Source of the DNA: Paraspadella gotoi
Taxonomy: Eukaryota > Chaetognatha
NCBI GenBank assembly: GCA_051294375.1
Contig: CM119267.1
Location: 6,251,992-6,315,991 of the forward strand
Reading direction: 5' to 3'
DNA length: 64,000 nucleotides
A program made the translations under genes and the position numbers. Each line of letters begins with the position of its first letter. Position 1 is the stretch's first letter. The notes below the pieces were generated by a model. It saw only the letters and a program-made list of their open reading frames with translations, was not told where the DNA came from and ran no database searches. Below are positions 1 through 10,583 of this stretch, one piece after another.

Positions 1-216
1 TGAGACACTAAGTAGATTTTCTATTTATCATTTATTTTCAAAATGATTTCTCTTTCTTTACGCTTTATCGACGTTTTCGTAATGATTTTGAATCCGTCTT
101 TTTATGAGACTTAGTTAATTCCCACAAAAAAAGCGAAAAAAATGAGAGTTTGGACTGGAAATTAAAGAACATAACTTTTAATAATTCCGTCGTCCGAATG
201 CGACGCGTATTAAGAA

Positions 217-3200
217 ATGGATGGAGATCGCTCGGACATCGATCTCTTCGACGATAGTGATCCAGAGGATCAGGAAGATTCCCTATTCTTTAATCCTTCC
301 GCCGCGAAAAAACTAAAAATCGAAGATGAAACGACTCGAACAGGATGTCAGCTTTTGAGCCAGTCGACCGGTCATTCGACAGATCTTTCTACTGGCCAGT
401 TTACCGGCCAATCCACCGGCCAGTCGACAGGTCATTCGACGAGCCAATCCTCAGAGGAAAGTGATAATGAACTCAACTCGACGGGGACTTCCGAGTGCCG
501 CTCTTCCTCGCTCTTTGGAGAGGAATCATCGGAAGCTGATGAGGATGAAATCTCGATGAACGACGATGCGGAGCGAAAAATTAACGGCAACGTTGACGAC
601 CTCTCGACCAAAGACGACCAAAGTGGTTCCGCTCATTGTGAGAGAACGGAAGAAAAAAATATAACAAACTCTGGTAGGTATTATTTTAGTACCAATTCGA
701 ATTAAGTTTGTTACATTCAATCATTTTTAATACAGTGTTTAATACCCGAATGCTTCTCCCTCTCAAATGCGCGAACATTATTCAAATCTTTTGTCTAACT
801 CAGAAAACGACGCTCAGTTCGCAGATCCAATTGCCAAAGGCGGATGTGTCGAAAAACAAAAGAACATAGCCGAGAGGAGAGCAAAGAAAAAAGTTAGCAA
901 AGGAAAATAATTTGTCAATGGAGACTTAGGATTCAGATGAAAATATCGTATCCCTTAGCAACGTTTCGTGCCATTGCACGACATGCGATGGGGGTATTTG
1001 TCAGTGACCGACCTCGTGGCTCAGTCGTGGTGCGAGCAACAGCTCTTTTACGGCTACTTTCCTCCAACCCCCGATTACGTCGCCGTTCCTCTCGAAGAGG
1101 TGGCGCCCGCCGTCGCCGCGGGACAAGAAATACATCAGGTGACTTGTCATCGCAATCCTTATTAAAATTTTAAATAGAAAATAAATATCAAGCTTGAATA
1201 AATACAGGAAAGAGATGCGGAGCTTGGAGAAAAAGTCTTGGTCGAGACTCGAACGAAGGAGGACAGAGTCGCCATGGATTTGGCTCAACTGCTGGAGGTC
1301 GGTAAAGATTCTTAATTCTCAGAGTAGAAGGAATTAAGGGATCGCGATTTTGGAAAGATTTTCGTAAAATTCCTAACTCTCTCTCTCTCTCTCTCTCTCA
1401 TCCGCTCTTCTCAGTGTCTTCGCGCGTTTATTTTCGCCGACTCGGGGGAAGTTGTTCGGCGGGAAATTCCCATTTTCGGATTTCTTCCGTTAAAGTCGAA
1501 TAGGTCTGGCGTCTCCAACGGAACTTCTGAAGTCGGAAAGAGTAAAGCCAGTGCGTAGTTAATGATTAAATACGTCATTTCAATTCTTGGGAGTTAAACT
1601 TAATTACAGTGTTATTAGACGTGATTGTTTTTAATTTCTAATTTTATCTTTAAGAATACATATGAGACTGCTAATGATCGAACAAAGAAAGAGAAATATC
1701 TTATTATGATTATCTTTATTTTTCTAACAGAGACTTTGGTGTCGCCGCGAGGACTTCCGGTGGAGATGCTCGTCAGCGGCGTCATCGACGAACTTCGCTT
1801 CGACGTCAACGATGGGAAACTGACGCTTGTCGAACTAAAGACTCGTTTTAAACCGACGCTGCCGGGGCAAGCTCAGAGGCTGGGTCATAACCTTCAGGTA
1901 AACATCTAATAGTCCCTTTTAATTGTCACTCTTGTCTAAAAAAAACCTACCAATAATTATGAAAAAATACATGAACTGAAAGTTTTAATGACATTACATT
2001 TGAAACGATTACAGACAGGAAACATGATATACATAAGTTACCAATTCGACTAAAAAAAAATATAAAGCATTCTTCTACCTCTGGATGACTCGATACTCGG
2101 AGTGTAAAAAACTTGTATCGTTGCTCGTCAGAGTTCCGATCGATAATATAAAATTACAATCGTGACTAAATTGAAGACTAGATTGGGGGTCCCGTCTATC
2201 GAGAGAGATCAAATTCCATCGATGTTCGCGCCACGACCACGAATAGGCATTTTCCCCTCGTCGAAGCCTCCGCTTTCGAACCCCGCCACCCTGCCGTCGA
2301 ACCCCACGGCCCTGCCGTCGAATCCAACGGCCCTGCTCTCGGGGCTCGGATAACTGAAGGGTAACTGCAGGCTGGCCTCGAGCAACTGTTGGAAGGTGAC
2401 GTCGAAACTGCGCTTGAGGTCAGCGTACGAGACGATTATGACGTTTTGTTCGTCTCGCGACATGAGGCAGATCTTTTCCGGCGAGCCGAAGTCGAGCTTG
2501 TTTAGGCATTGTATCACGTGAGACAGATCCAGAAGTGGCGTTCCCCTTTCGTCGGTCACTTGATGGAACACGAAGTCGCGAAATAGCTTGAGTATGTATC
2601 GATCGCCCATCTCGCTCCAGTTGGGATCCATCCCCATTTCGGGCCGCTCCAGCACCGTGTTCAACTTGGCCAGCGTCCTAAAGAGACGCCCATTCTCCAC
2701 CTCCTTCATCAACTCTCTTTCCATACGGTCTGTGCGCGTCTCCAGGGCGTCGATCTGCATGTAAAACCGGGCGCCGATCATCGGCATGATGTCGTTGATG
2801 TTTCTCAACCGAGTCGTGTTGCCCAGAAAATAGGCCAACAGGTTCTTCAGATCGCTTGAGTAGTTGCGCGTCACCAGCTCTACAGCCTGGGTCTCCTCCT
2901 GTACGGTGAAAGAGTGGCAGGCTAGAGCGAGGACCAGCTTGCCGAAGGATACCAGGTCTTCCTGCTGCTGGTAAGTGACGGCCTGAGAGTTGGCTCCATT
3001 GGCTCCGTTGTCAAAAAGCAACACGTCCAGCATTCCGGCGCAGCTTATGCGAAGGCGATGGCTGCCGACGACCAGAGTCTTTGAGGGATCGCTGAGCGCG
3101 CGGCAAGCCAGGCCCATTCCGTGTATCTTCCGGATAACGGAGGAGAGCTGGATTATAAAGGACCAGATCGCCGACTCTGGAAGCAGGTGCGACGAGGAAT

Positions 3201-5541
3201 TTATTGAATTTGCGTTGGCGTCGTCCTTAAAGCCCACGCGTACGTGATTGGCCATCGCGTGGGCGGCTTCGCGTCGTCCCAAGAAGGAGGAAAGCGACTC
3301 GGCTCCAGCGTAGAAGTCGTAGATGAAGACGATGGAATTTTCGCTGACGCTGAAGAGGTTCTTCGTGGTGAAGACTTGTCGCAGGCCGACGATATTCGGG
3401 TGCTGGATTCGCTTCCATTTGTCGATCAGGCTCATGCACTTTGTGTTGGAGAGTTTAAAGTCGTGCACGCGACGCATGCAGTAGGCGCGCCCGTCCTTCT
3501 CTGAGGTCACCCTGTATACGGACGTCTTGAAGGGGAGGATCGATTCTTGCCTCCGTTCCGCGCCCTCGACGATCGGCTCTAGTGGGAAGAAGTCGTGGAA
3601 GCCCTCGACGCTGACGGGGAGGTCGGGGTTGGATTCGGGGTCGAGTCGGATCTGAATTGCCGCCTGACGACGCAGAAGTTGCGTCTTCAGTTCGTCCGAG
3701 ACGAAGAAGCCGTCTTCCTCCTTCTTCTCCGCGCGGACGAGACGCGCGAACTCAGGGCTCTGGCTTATGACGCGTTGGAGGGGAAAGTGAAGGCGTTGAT
3801 CGTAAGCCGGGCTAAGGGACGTGAATTTGCTCGTCGACGGGTGAGAGTAGAAGGTGGTGCCGCTGCAAGTCATCATCGTCACGTTGAGTGGTGTCGTCGT
3901 CGTCGGCGGCGGCGTCAAGGATTCTGATCCTGAAAAGGCGATCGTCTCTATTGATTCCATCATCTTTATGATTTCGCAAGGGTTTTATTTTCGCTGTCGC
4001 GTAAATTTAGTTTATCGCATAGATTCTTTTGAGTTATATTTTTTGGGATTTTTTTCGAATTCAATGAAAAAACCTAGCAACAAGCCACGGAAAAAAAAAT
4101 CGCATTCACCGGAATGAATGCGCGGTATTTTTCCACCACATGGTCCGAAGCCCGAATGAATGGGATTCGTGGCTTTTGTTTGCCTCGGGAGACTCTGGAC
4201 AGATTTTTAACCTGAATAGGATCTTTTAAGACTCGGCCGTTGGATCGGTCATAATCATTGGGCTCTCTCCCGTCGCCTCTCTCTTGACCTCGATACGAGA
4301 TAAACAGTTTTGATTCGCTCGGTATAGGTTGGAGAAACGAGCAGAGAACGATCGAGACAAAGGAGTAGAGAATGATTGTAACCTTTAAAAGTTAAAAGGG
4401 GGACGATAAATAAAAAAGTTTCGTCGTCCGTCGTTAGTTATTTTTTAACGTTTCGTTACTTTCGTATTTTTTAAGGGCAGAATAAAGAAATATTTTTAAA
4501 TATAATATATAATATAAATATATATATAAATATAAATATATATTGGTTGTACCCATTTCTTAAAATAAACTGGGTTTTCAGTTGACAAACGAGGACGAGG
4601 AAAGAAGGTATGATATTTTATATCGGAGTTTGTTGAGCGTAAACTGTAGACCGACTGTAGAGACATTAGGAAATATGTTTAAAGTTGCTCAGTAAACTCA
4701 CTTAAAATATAAATATATCAGAGATTAAAATTAAGTTGGTTTTTTTTTATAGGTCATGCTGTATGGATCTTTCTACAGCGATCTGGTCGAAGGCAGAGTT
4801 ACTAAGTCGAAAATCGCACTTCATCGAAAGGTACTATCTGTTATGTAAATTTGCTAAATTGCTTATTTCACTATCTTATATTTTTATATTTTATAGAGGT
4901 TTTATATAATTATCATTCTTGGAAGACGTTTTTAATGTTTTTTTTTAAATTATCATTCTTGATAGTAGTAATTAGGGTGTGTTAAAATTGAAGTTGAGAC
5001 CAATGTTTAATAGTTTATCGATTCGACTGCCCCTTGAATTTCATTTCGGTCCCAGGTTAACTTAGCACGAGTCTTGTCCAGCTCCGTCCAAGAGGCGCTG
5101 TGGTTTACCGTCGGCGACGACCTGTTCCGCCCCAAAGAAGGCGGAGTCACCCTCGGTGAGGTTTTTGACGTGGCGCTCCAGACGGCCAAGGCGGCGCCAC
5201 GCATCCAACGCCTGCAAATTGACTATGTTTATCAGGGAACAAAAGAAGTGATCGGTATCACTCCGGTGATGCCTGATCAACGTTGGTTGGGTGAGTTTAT
5301 CACGTGCGATTGCCAGTCTATCGAGTTCTTACTAACATGTTTTTTAGAGGAGCGATCCGTTGACGCCGCGGAATTCTGGATGGGGAAACGCGAGACGCCG
5401 CGCGGCGTGGACATTGAAGACGCTTGGAAGTGTTCTATGTGCGAATTCGAGGATGACTGCGCCTGGAGACGAGAAAAATTAGCGAAACTTAACCAGTCTC
5501 AGGCTGGGCTCGTTCAGGGCGCAACGATTTCGAGACGATGA
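217..5541 (+). CDS. EXO5: EXO5-type single-strand DNA exonuclease, 9 exons
   Basis: Model: join(217..673, 804..892, 959..1138, 1208..1297, 1415..1541, 1731..1897, 4753..4830, 5056..5290, 5348..5541), 538 aa, in frame. EXO5 is a PD-(D/E)XK-fold, Fe-S cluster exonuclease that processes single-stranded DNA ends in nucleus and mitochondria. Visible family marks are the LSVTDLVAQSWCEQQ block with the first cluster cysteine (C207), the nuclease core GVIDEL followed by VELKTR, and the C-terminal CSMCEFEDDC triad (C503, C506, C512) after a GVDIEDAWKC block. The first ~150 residues are acidic and disordered, with a repetitive Ser-Thr-Gly-Gln/His tract at about residues 48-75; this part is unlike the family. 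Intron 6 (1898-4752) is by far the largest and contains PAN3 on the opposite strand. The exon 5 end is the least certain junction: donor 1542 keeps frame and adds a short Ser/Gly-rich insertion. Confidence 0.9.
2209..3963 (-). CDS. PAN3: PAN3, pseudokinase subunit of the PAN2-PAN3 deadenylase, nested in an EXO5 intron
   Basis: Uninterrupted 584-aa reading frame. PAN3 binds poly(A)-binding protein and recruits the PAN2 nuclease to shorten mRNA poly(A) tails in the cytoplasm. The N-terminal FYSHPSTSKFTSLSPAYD stretch matches the PAM2-like/linker region. The pseudokinase domain follows (about residues 125-400; YCMRRVHDFKLSNTKCMSLID, then IQHPNIVGLRQVFTTK). The C-terminal knob is diagnostic: YILKLFRDFVFHQV, then DLSHVIQCLNKLD and MSRDEQNVIIVSY. 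It is shorter than the human protein (about 887 aa). No N-terminal CCCH zinc finger is visible in this frame, and I saw none in the upstream antisense sequence to 4750. The last ~50 residues contain a short repeated GFDGRAV-type motif. It lies wholly within EXO5 intron 6, antisense. The start at 3963 is the first Met; an unseen upstream exon is possible. Confidence 0.93.
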   Translation of the reverse strand: MMESIETIAFSGSESLTPPPTTTTPLNVTMMTCSGTTFYSHPSTSKFTSLSPAYDQRLHFPLQRVISQSPEFARLVRAEKKEEDGFFVSDELKTQLLRRQAAIQIRLDPESNPDLPVSVEGFHDFFPLEPIVEGAERRQESILPFKTSVYRVTSEKDGRAYCMRRVHDFKLSNTKCMSLIDKWKRIQHPNIVGLRQVFTTKNLFSVSENSIVFIYDFYAGAESLSSFLGRREAAHAMANHVRVGFKDDANANSINSSSHLLPESAIWSFIIQLSSVIRKIHGMGLACRALSDPSKTLVVGSHRLRISCAGMLDVLLFDNGANGANSQAVTYQQQEDLVSFGKLVLALACHSFTVQEETQAVELVTRNYSSDLKNLLAYFLGNTTRLRNINDIMPMIGARFYMQIDALETRTDRMERELMKEVENGRLFRTLAKLNTVLERPEMGMDPNWSEMGDRYILKLFRDFVFHQVTDERGTPLLDLSHVIQCLNKLDFGSPEKICLMSRDEQNVIIVSYADLKRSFDVTFQQLLEASLQLPFSYPSPESRAVGFDGRAVGFDGRVAGFESGGFDEGKMPIRGRGANIDGI

Positions 5542-5748
5542 TTCTCTATTCTCTTTACGGTTACTATTTTTTGAATATTCTGTCATTGCACTTCATATTT
5601 TTGCAATTCCAAACAATTTTTGAAACCTTTTCTACGAAATTGTCAAATAAACAAATAAAAGAAATTCCATGAAAGTATTTTATATTGTTTATTATTTGTA
5701 CTATTTTACTTGCAGTACTATTTTTACAGCTGGCATACTGCATACGGT

Positions 5749-7294
5749 ATGGCGTTAAGGAAGCTCCTTTTTGCCGGGGGAATAACAACTGTTGGTGTGG
5801 GTGCCTTTGTTGTGACGCGCCCCCGTCCAGCTCCGTTTGTTTTTGACATTCCTAAGCCAGAAATGTGCGCCGCCGGTGTTGATTGGTTTCCGGTGGCACA
5901 TTTCGCCTTTGCCAATATGCCGGACAGTATGCGAAAGTATTTAATTACAAAAGAACATGCCCCAGATGGGGAGGTGCCTGACAGGTTTGTAGATTTTTCC
6001 ATGACGCCTCAAGCAAAATGTTCTGCTATTTCATTATGGTCAGGTTTGACTGCACCGGTGGGAATCCCTACACTATTACGGAATTGGTCAATGGCAGATT
6101 GTGGAGAGTCAGATACGAAGTGGTTGAAACGTCCATCGTCATCCAGAAGGAGAGAGAGAAGTTGAAAGGGTTCGGGTTCGATCCGTCCGACGAGAAGTAC
6201 CGAGCGAAAATTCTCGCGGCCGCGAGGGAAAGCGGCGGTGAAGAGGTCGTTAGGGTGGCCGAAAAGGATTTGGAAAAACTTCTCAAGTGGAGTAAAGAAG
6301 AGGAAATTCCGCCGGAGAGAATGTTCGATGTTCCGCCGAGGCCCATCAACTCTTTCGTTGTCAAACTGAAGGATGACTCGCTTTTGCTTTATGCGCCGGT
6401 CAAAGTTAGAGACGAACACGGATTTTCCAAGTGGCTCGATTCGATTGGTAAGTTTCAAGTTCGAGATGTTTGCGTTCATCTTTTTTTTCTGTTACAATGT
6501 TATTTTTACAGACATACGCATTCAGAATATTGTTGTATATATAGGATTTGTCTTAACCAACGAGAGACACAAATCACTGCCACGTGCCACGTATGTGTAA
6601 CGTTTGTTCGTTTATTATTTTGTTAGGAAACGTAGAGTGGATCGTTATCCCATCCGGATATCACACTCTTTATTTACCAACCGTTCTCAAACGATTTCCC
6701 CACGCAAAATGCATTGGTCCGAAACAGGCAGAAGCCAAGTTGAAACACATCAAAGCCCTACCGCGGGGCAAATTGGATTTCGATTCGACGAATTCCTCCG
6801 ATTTGGCGCTCGCCAACCGAGCCCTTAATTCGCTCGGAGTCAAGTTGTTCAACGTAGAGGGTGACGTGATAACCAACGCCCTCGTCGCCGTCCTCGACGA
6901 CACCGACCTCTTGGAGTGCGACCTCATTTACGCTCATCCCGACGGCGTTGGTTGGTCGTTCGTTGACAAAGAGCAGTTCTTCCAGTACAATCCAGAGGAT
7001 TGGACTTTCAGATTAATGAAGTTTTATTTGTTGACGAAACCGAATTCGCCAAACGGTTTCTCACCCATGCACAGGCTTCAAATGTTGGATCCCAACTCCC
7101 TTGGTGTCTTTTGCTACGACCAACCCGCTTTGGATGGTTCTACATGCGTTAAGATGGCCGAATCGCTTCGGCGGTTGTTGTCGCTTAAATTCGTCCGCAC
7201 CCACGGCGTGCATTACAACGTGATGGATCGGCAAGACTTTAGAAAAGCTATCGATTTAACGTGGAACTGGTTGGATGCGAAGCCTCTCGTTTGA
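5749..7294 (+). CDS. DUF4336-like protein with N-terminal membrane anchor, function unknown
   Basis: Model: join(5749..5984, 6044..6447, 6627..7294), 435 aa. The first intron is only 59 bp (5985-6043) but has clean GT/AG ends and joins VPDR to FDCTGGNPYTITEL in frame. The N terminus has a hydrophobic stretch (LLFAGGITTVGVGAFVV) that could be a membrane or targeting segment. The body resembles the DUF4336 family, whose fold is thought to be related to metallo-beta-lactamases: NSFVVKLKDDSLLLYAPV, then VEWIVIPSGYHTLYLPTVL, KRFPHAKCIGPKQAEAKLK, and a late LKFVRTHGVHYNVMD block. I assign no reaction. The gene starts 207 bp after the EXO5 stop. Two acceptor-like AGs (5715 and 5729) precede the start codon. 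Confidence 0.8.
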
Positions 7295-7965
7295 CTTAAA
7301 ATATAGTTCACTTGAGTTGTTTTAAAGCGACGTACAATCGGACCTAAAACAATTCGAAAGAAATTACATTATTATTAATTTTTACGTAGTTTTATTAATC
7401 TTCATACTTTGAACAACTACTTGGTTTCGTTTTGATTTTTTTCTTTCGAATTCTATTTCTTTGACAATAGGAGCTTCATAGTCATTTCGATCAAAACTTT
7501 GCCACATTCCTTTTTTATTCATGTTGCATGCAAATTTATCATATTTTTGGGAAATAGGTAGTATTTACTCATATCAATGGTGTAATTCTGAGACGATTTT
7601 GGCCTCAAGACATATTTTGAAAGTACATTTGCTTGTCTATTTTTCTTATCGACGATAATTATAACGGGCATAAATCTGTATGAGAATGGTTACCCTGATT
7701 ATATATGACATCGGTTAATATAGGTTCAGTGGATATTTAACTAGTCAAAGCTTAATCAGAATACGACTATATGCAAATGAGATTGAGGAACTCAATCTCA
7801 TTTGAGATAATCCAAAAATTAATCTGCTACACAATTTCTCAAACAATCAACATTTTAATGCTTACTCACAATTATAACATTAAATTTTGGTTTTATTAAA
7901 ACAATTTCAACAAAATTACTCCTGGTTTTTAGATGACTTCGTAAAACAACATTGTAAAAATTCAT
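7295..7965. other. AT-rich spacer upstream of cyba
   Basis: No coding signal was found. The spacer contains a perfect hairpin (7774-7804, listed separately) overlapping an ATGCAAAT octamer, the classic POU-factor site, at 7771-7778. An acceptor-like TTTTTAG ends at 7932, 33 nt before the cyba start. Confidence 0.6.
7774..7804. repeat. Perfect 14-bp stem, 3-nt loop hairpin
   Basis: CAAATGAGATTGAG (7774-7787) is followed by GAA and then its exact reverse complement CTCAATCTCATTTG (7791-7804). It sits about 160 bp upstream of the cyba start. It could be a transcript stem-loop, a dyad binding site or a small repeat remnant. Confidence 0.75.
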
Positions 7966-8928
7966 ATGGAGTTTTCAAAATTTCAGTGGTCACTCTGGGC
8001 CAATGAACAGGTATTGTAGTTTTTGTGGTGGGGTCTTATAGTAATTATTACCTTTTTGAGAGAATCAGTTTTGGACCGAAACCTTCATTAATTTGTTTTC
8101 TGTTTTGCTTACTGGTTTTTAAGGGCGTGGTGTCTTGTATCGCACTACTAATAGGAGCCGTCGTCGCCTTTACTGGAGATTTAAAGTGGTGGGGCATCGC
8201 TATTTTCGTCATCATTGTTGCCCCAGTTTTTCTTTTGGGTAAGCAGAGACGGAGACGGTAAAGAAAGTTCCGATTATTATACAATTATTTTAAAATTGTC
8301 AAAGTGAGACAGAGAGGTCTTCGGTTCAGACTTTCGTTTCTCATTATATAGTGGAGTGGCCTCGGGGTCGACTTCGGGGTAAAACTCGATCGGTCCATCG
8401 TCCTCTTCAACATCTCTTTCCCGCGATTCCTCCCGAAACTCGGCCGGGGAAACTGTTCTCCAGCTATTTCTTTCGCTCTTTGCTCTATTTCCTCGCCTCC
8501 TTGCCTGGGTTGTTCCTGGGCAGCACGGTCATTGGTGAGTAGCTTGCCGGTTTATGGATCTCTGAGAGATCGATAAAACGCGATATAGCAGTTTTTAGCA
8601 TCAAATACTGAAATAGTTTTGCTGTTTTACTTCCCAGGATCTTTGTTGCTCATTTGTTGCTCCTTGTCCTACTTCGTTGCCGCTTGGAACGGAGAAAAGT
8701 GGGAACTTGGCGAGGAATATTCCGACAAAAAATCAGGTTTTTTTTTTCAAAGAAATGATAATGAAAATCAAATAAAAGTGATAACGTTTGTGACTGGTTT
8801 TTTTTTTGTTTTTTTTTTAACTTTCGTTCTTAGGGCCAGTCGCTCCACCGCTTTCAAATCGGCTGCTCCCAGACGGAAAGCCCTTCGAAATATCCGACCC
8901 TCTAGGGACCGTAGATTTGAACATTTGA
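7966..8928 (+). CDS. CYBA: p22-phox, cytochrome b-245 alpha chain (NADPH oxidase membrane subunit)
   Basis: Model: join(7966..8010, 8124..8238, 8352..8534, 8638..8736, 8834..8928), 178 aa (human 195). All five exons are short, but every junction is GT/AG and in phase. The N terminus MEFSKFQWSLWANEQ matches the family signature W-x-x-WANEQ. Hydrophobic segments follow (VVSCIALLIGAVVAF, WWGIAIFVIIVAPVFLL), then VEWPRGRLRGK (compare LEYPRGKRKK in human), a basic/proline region, LFSSYFFRSLLYFLASLPGLFLG, LLLICCSLSYFVAAW and GEKWELGEEY. p22-phox stabilises NOX catalytic subunits at membranes for superoxide production. The C-terminal tail is short (VAPPLSNRLLPDG) and only vaguely resembles the vertebrate proline-rich SH3-docking segment. 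SIRT4 begins 95 bp after the stop codon. Confidence 0.88.
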
Positions 8929-9023
8929 GTACATTCTTATAGGCTTTCACCGTACTTAACTTTGTATTTTTGTTATTCCGTCCGTATTTGGAAATCACTT
9001 ACTGTGATACCAGTAGTAGGAAA

Positions 9024-10010
9024 ATGCTCCGGCGCCCCTTCGTCGTCGAGCTTTTACACATATCTACTCGTCGACGCCTCATGAGGCCAAATTCATCTTC
9101 GTCATCCTTATTATCTCGGGACCAATCGCCCCTTCCCCTTTCCCCTTTTGTCCCGCGCCACTCCGCCCCCGATCCCGCCGACGTGGCACGCCTTGTCCGC
9201 CTTGTGGCCGAATCTCGACGTCTCTTCGTCGTCACCGGCGCCGGCGTCTCCACTGAGAGCGGTATTTCCGACTATCGCTCAGAGGGGGTCGGCCTCTACG
9301 CACGAAGCCGCAACCGTCCCATCAAGTACCAGGAGTTTGTCAACTCCGAACCAAAAAGGCGGCGCTATTGGGCCCGAAACTTTGTCGGGTGGCGCCGCTT
9401 TCGTAGCCACGAGCCCAACGCCACCCACCGGGTTCTCGCTGACTGGGAGAACAGGGGTCGGCTCAGTTGGCTCGTCACGCAGAACGTTGATTCGTTGCAC
9501 GCCAAGGCCGGGAGCCAGCGCGTGACGGAACTGCACGGCAGCGCCCGCCGCGTCGTCTGCATAGGATGCGACGCAGTCGTCGACCGAGACGATTTTCAAG
9601 AGACACTGAGCGCGGCTAATCCGCGATTCGACGCCGCGGTTGTCAGTGAAGCGCCAGATGGCGACGCCGAATTGTCGGACGATCGAGTGGCAGACTTCGC
9701 CGTTCCTCCCTGCGCGCGCTGCGGCAGTCTGCTCAAACCCGACATCGTCTTTTTCGGTGACAACGTGCCCCTAGATAGGAAAGAATTTTGTTCGGAGAGA
9801 TTGAGAGAGAGCGACGCGATGCTCGTCGTCGGTTCCAGTCTGGACGTCTTCTCGGGATACCGATTCGTTCTCTCGGCGAACGAGTGGAACATTCCTCTGG
9901 GAATACTTAACATCGGCGAGACGAGAGCGGACAAGACGAAGGTCGATGTCAGGGCGAGGGTGTGGGGACTTTGCAGCGAAGTTTTGCTCGGCATCGACGA
10001 AACTCTGTGA
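9024..10010 (+). CDS. SIRT4: Mitochondrial sirtuin, SIRT4 type
   Basis: Single-exon 328-aa protein. SIRT4 is a mitochondrial NAD-dependent lipoamidase/deacylase and ADP-ribosyltransferase that modulates glutamine and pyruvate metabolism. Seen here: NAD-binding TGAGVSTESGISDYRSEGVG, the SIRT4-specific YWARNFVGWRRF, catalytic VTQNVDSLHAKAGSQRV then ELHGS (catalytic His near residue 171), two zinc-binding CxxC pairs (CIGC and CARC), LKPDIVFFGD, and VVGSSLDVFSGYRF. The N terminus (MLRRPFVVELLHISTRRRL) is basic and Ser/Arg-rich, fitting a mitochondrial presequence. Start 9024 is chosen for that reason; an in-frame Met at 9081 is an alternative. Any upstream in-frame extension lacks family similarity. 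It lies tightly behind cyba (95 bp). Confidence 0.93.
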   Translation: MLRRPFVVELLHISTRRRLMRPNSSSSSLLSRDQSPLPLSPFVPRHSAPDPADVARLVRLVAESRRLFVVTGAGVSTESGISDYRSEGVGLYARSRNRPIKYQEFVNSEPKRRRYWARNFVGWRRFRSHEPNATHRVLADWENRGRLSWLVTQNVDSLHAKAGSQRVTELHGSARRVVCIGCDAVVDRDDFQETLSAANPRFDAAVVSEAPDGDAELSDDRVADFAVPPCARCGSLLKPDIVFFGDNVPLDRKEFCSERLRESDAMLVVGSSLDVFSGYRFVLSANEWNIPLGILNIGETRADKTKVDVRARVWGLCSEVLLGIDETL

Positions 10011-10583
10011 AGCGGTGTTTTTTTTATTCTGAAATACTGATATAATTAGGCTACAAACTTTGCGGGTCGATGGGCAGCTGCAGACCAAAGGGGCAGCTTA
10101 AAATATCTCGGCGATGCTCGTATGCCAGCAATGTGTCAACAGTTTTCACTAGCCCAGAGTCACTTCACTCTAATAATATTATATCAAGAGAGAAACAACA
10201 ATATGTAGATCACTACTTAGCGATAACTAAGAAATCACTAAGTATTACTTAGGGATTCCTTAGTGCAGTAAGTAAGCAATAAGTAATACCAAGCACCTCT
10301 GCTATAAAATATTAATCATTTACTCATGATAGCTGAAGGGAGAAAAGGGTAATGAATCAATTAAATAATTATCAATGACGAACGAATAAATAATCAAATG
10401 TTTATAGGCATTTCCACGAAATTTTAATCGAGATTCCACAAGAGTTTGTTCCTGACAGTAATATGTTTATTTTTGTTTTGAGGTTTATGTCCAATTGTCC
10501 ATTATTTATTAATTATTACAATGTCGAATTGTAGCTGGGTTATTTTAGATTTTTGCGCAAAAGTTGCAGATCTCATGTTCTAA
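10011..10583. other. Spacer with repeated ACTTAG/CTAAGT palindromic motifs
   Basis: Between about 10205 and 10275, CTTAG or CTAAG/CTTAGT motifs recur in both orientations (ACTTAG, CTAAGAAATC, CACTAAGT, ACTTAGGGATTCCTTAGTG), giving an imperfect palindromic cluster. No gene was found. An acceptor-like GTTGCAG ends at 10569, 14 nt before the next start codon. Confidence 0.55.

Noticed and set aside
8970-9023. Extending SIRT4 upstream to an in-frame Met at 8970
   Set aside because: The added residues (MLFRPYLEITYCDTSSRK) have no family support, and the downstream Met gives a more typical mitochondrial presequence.
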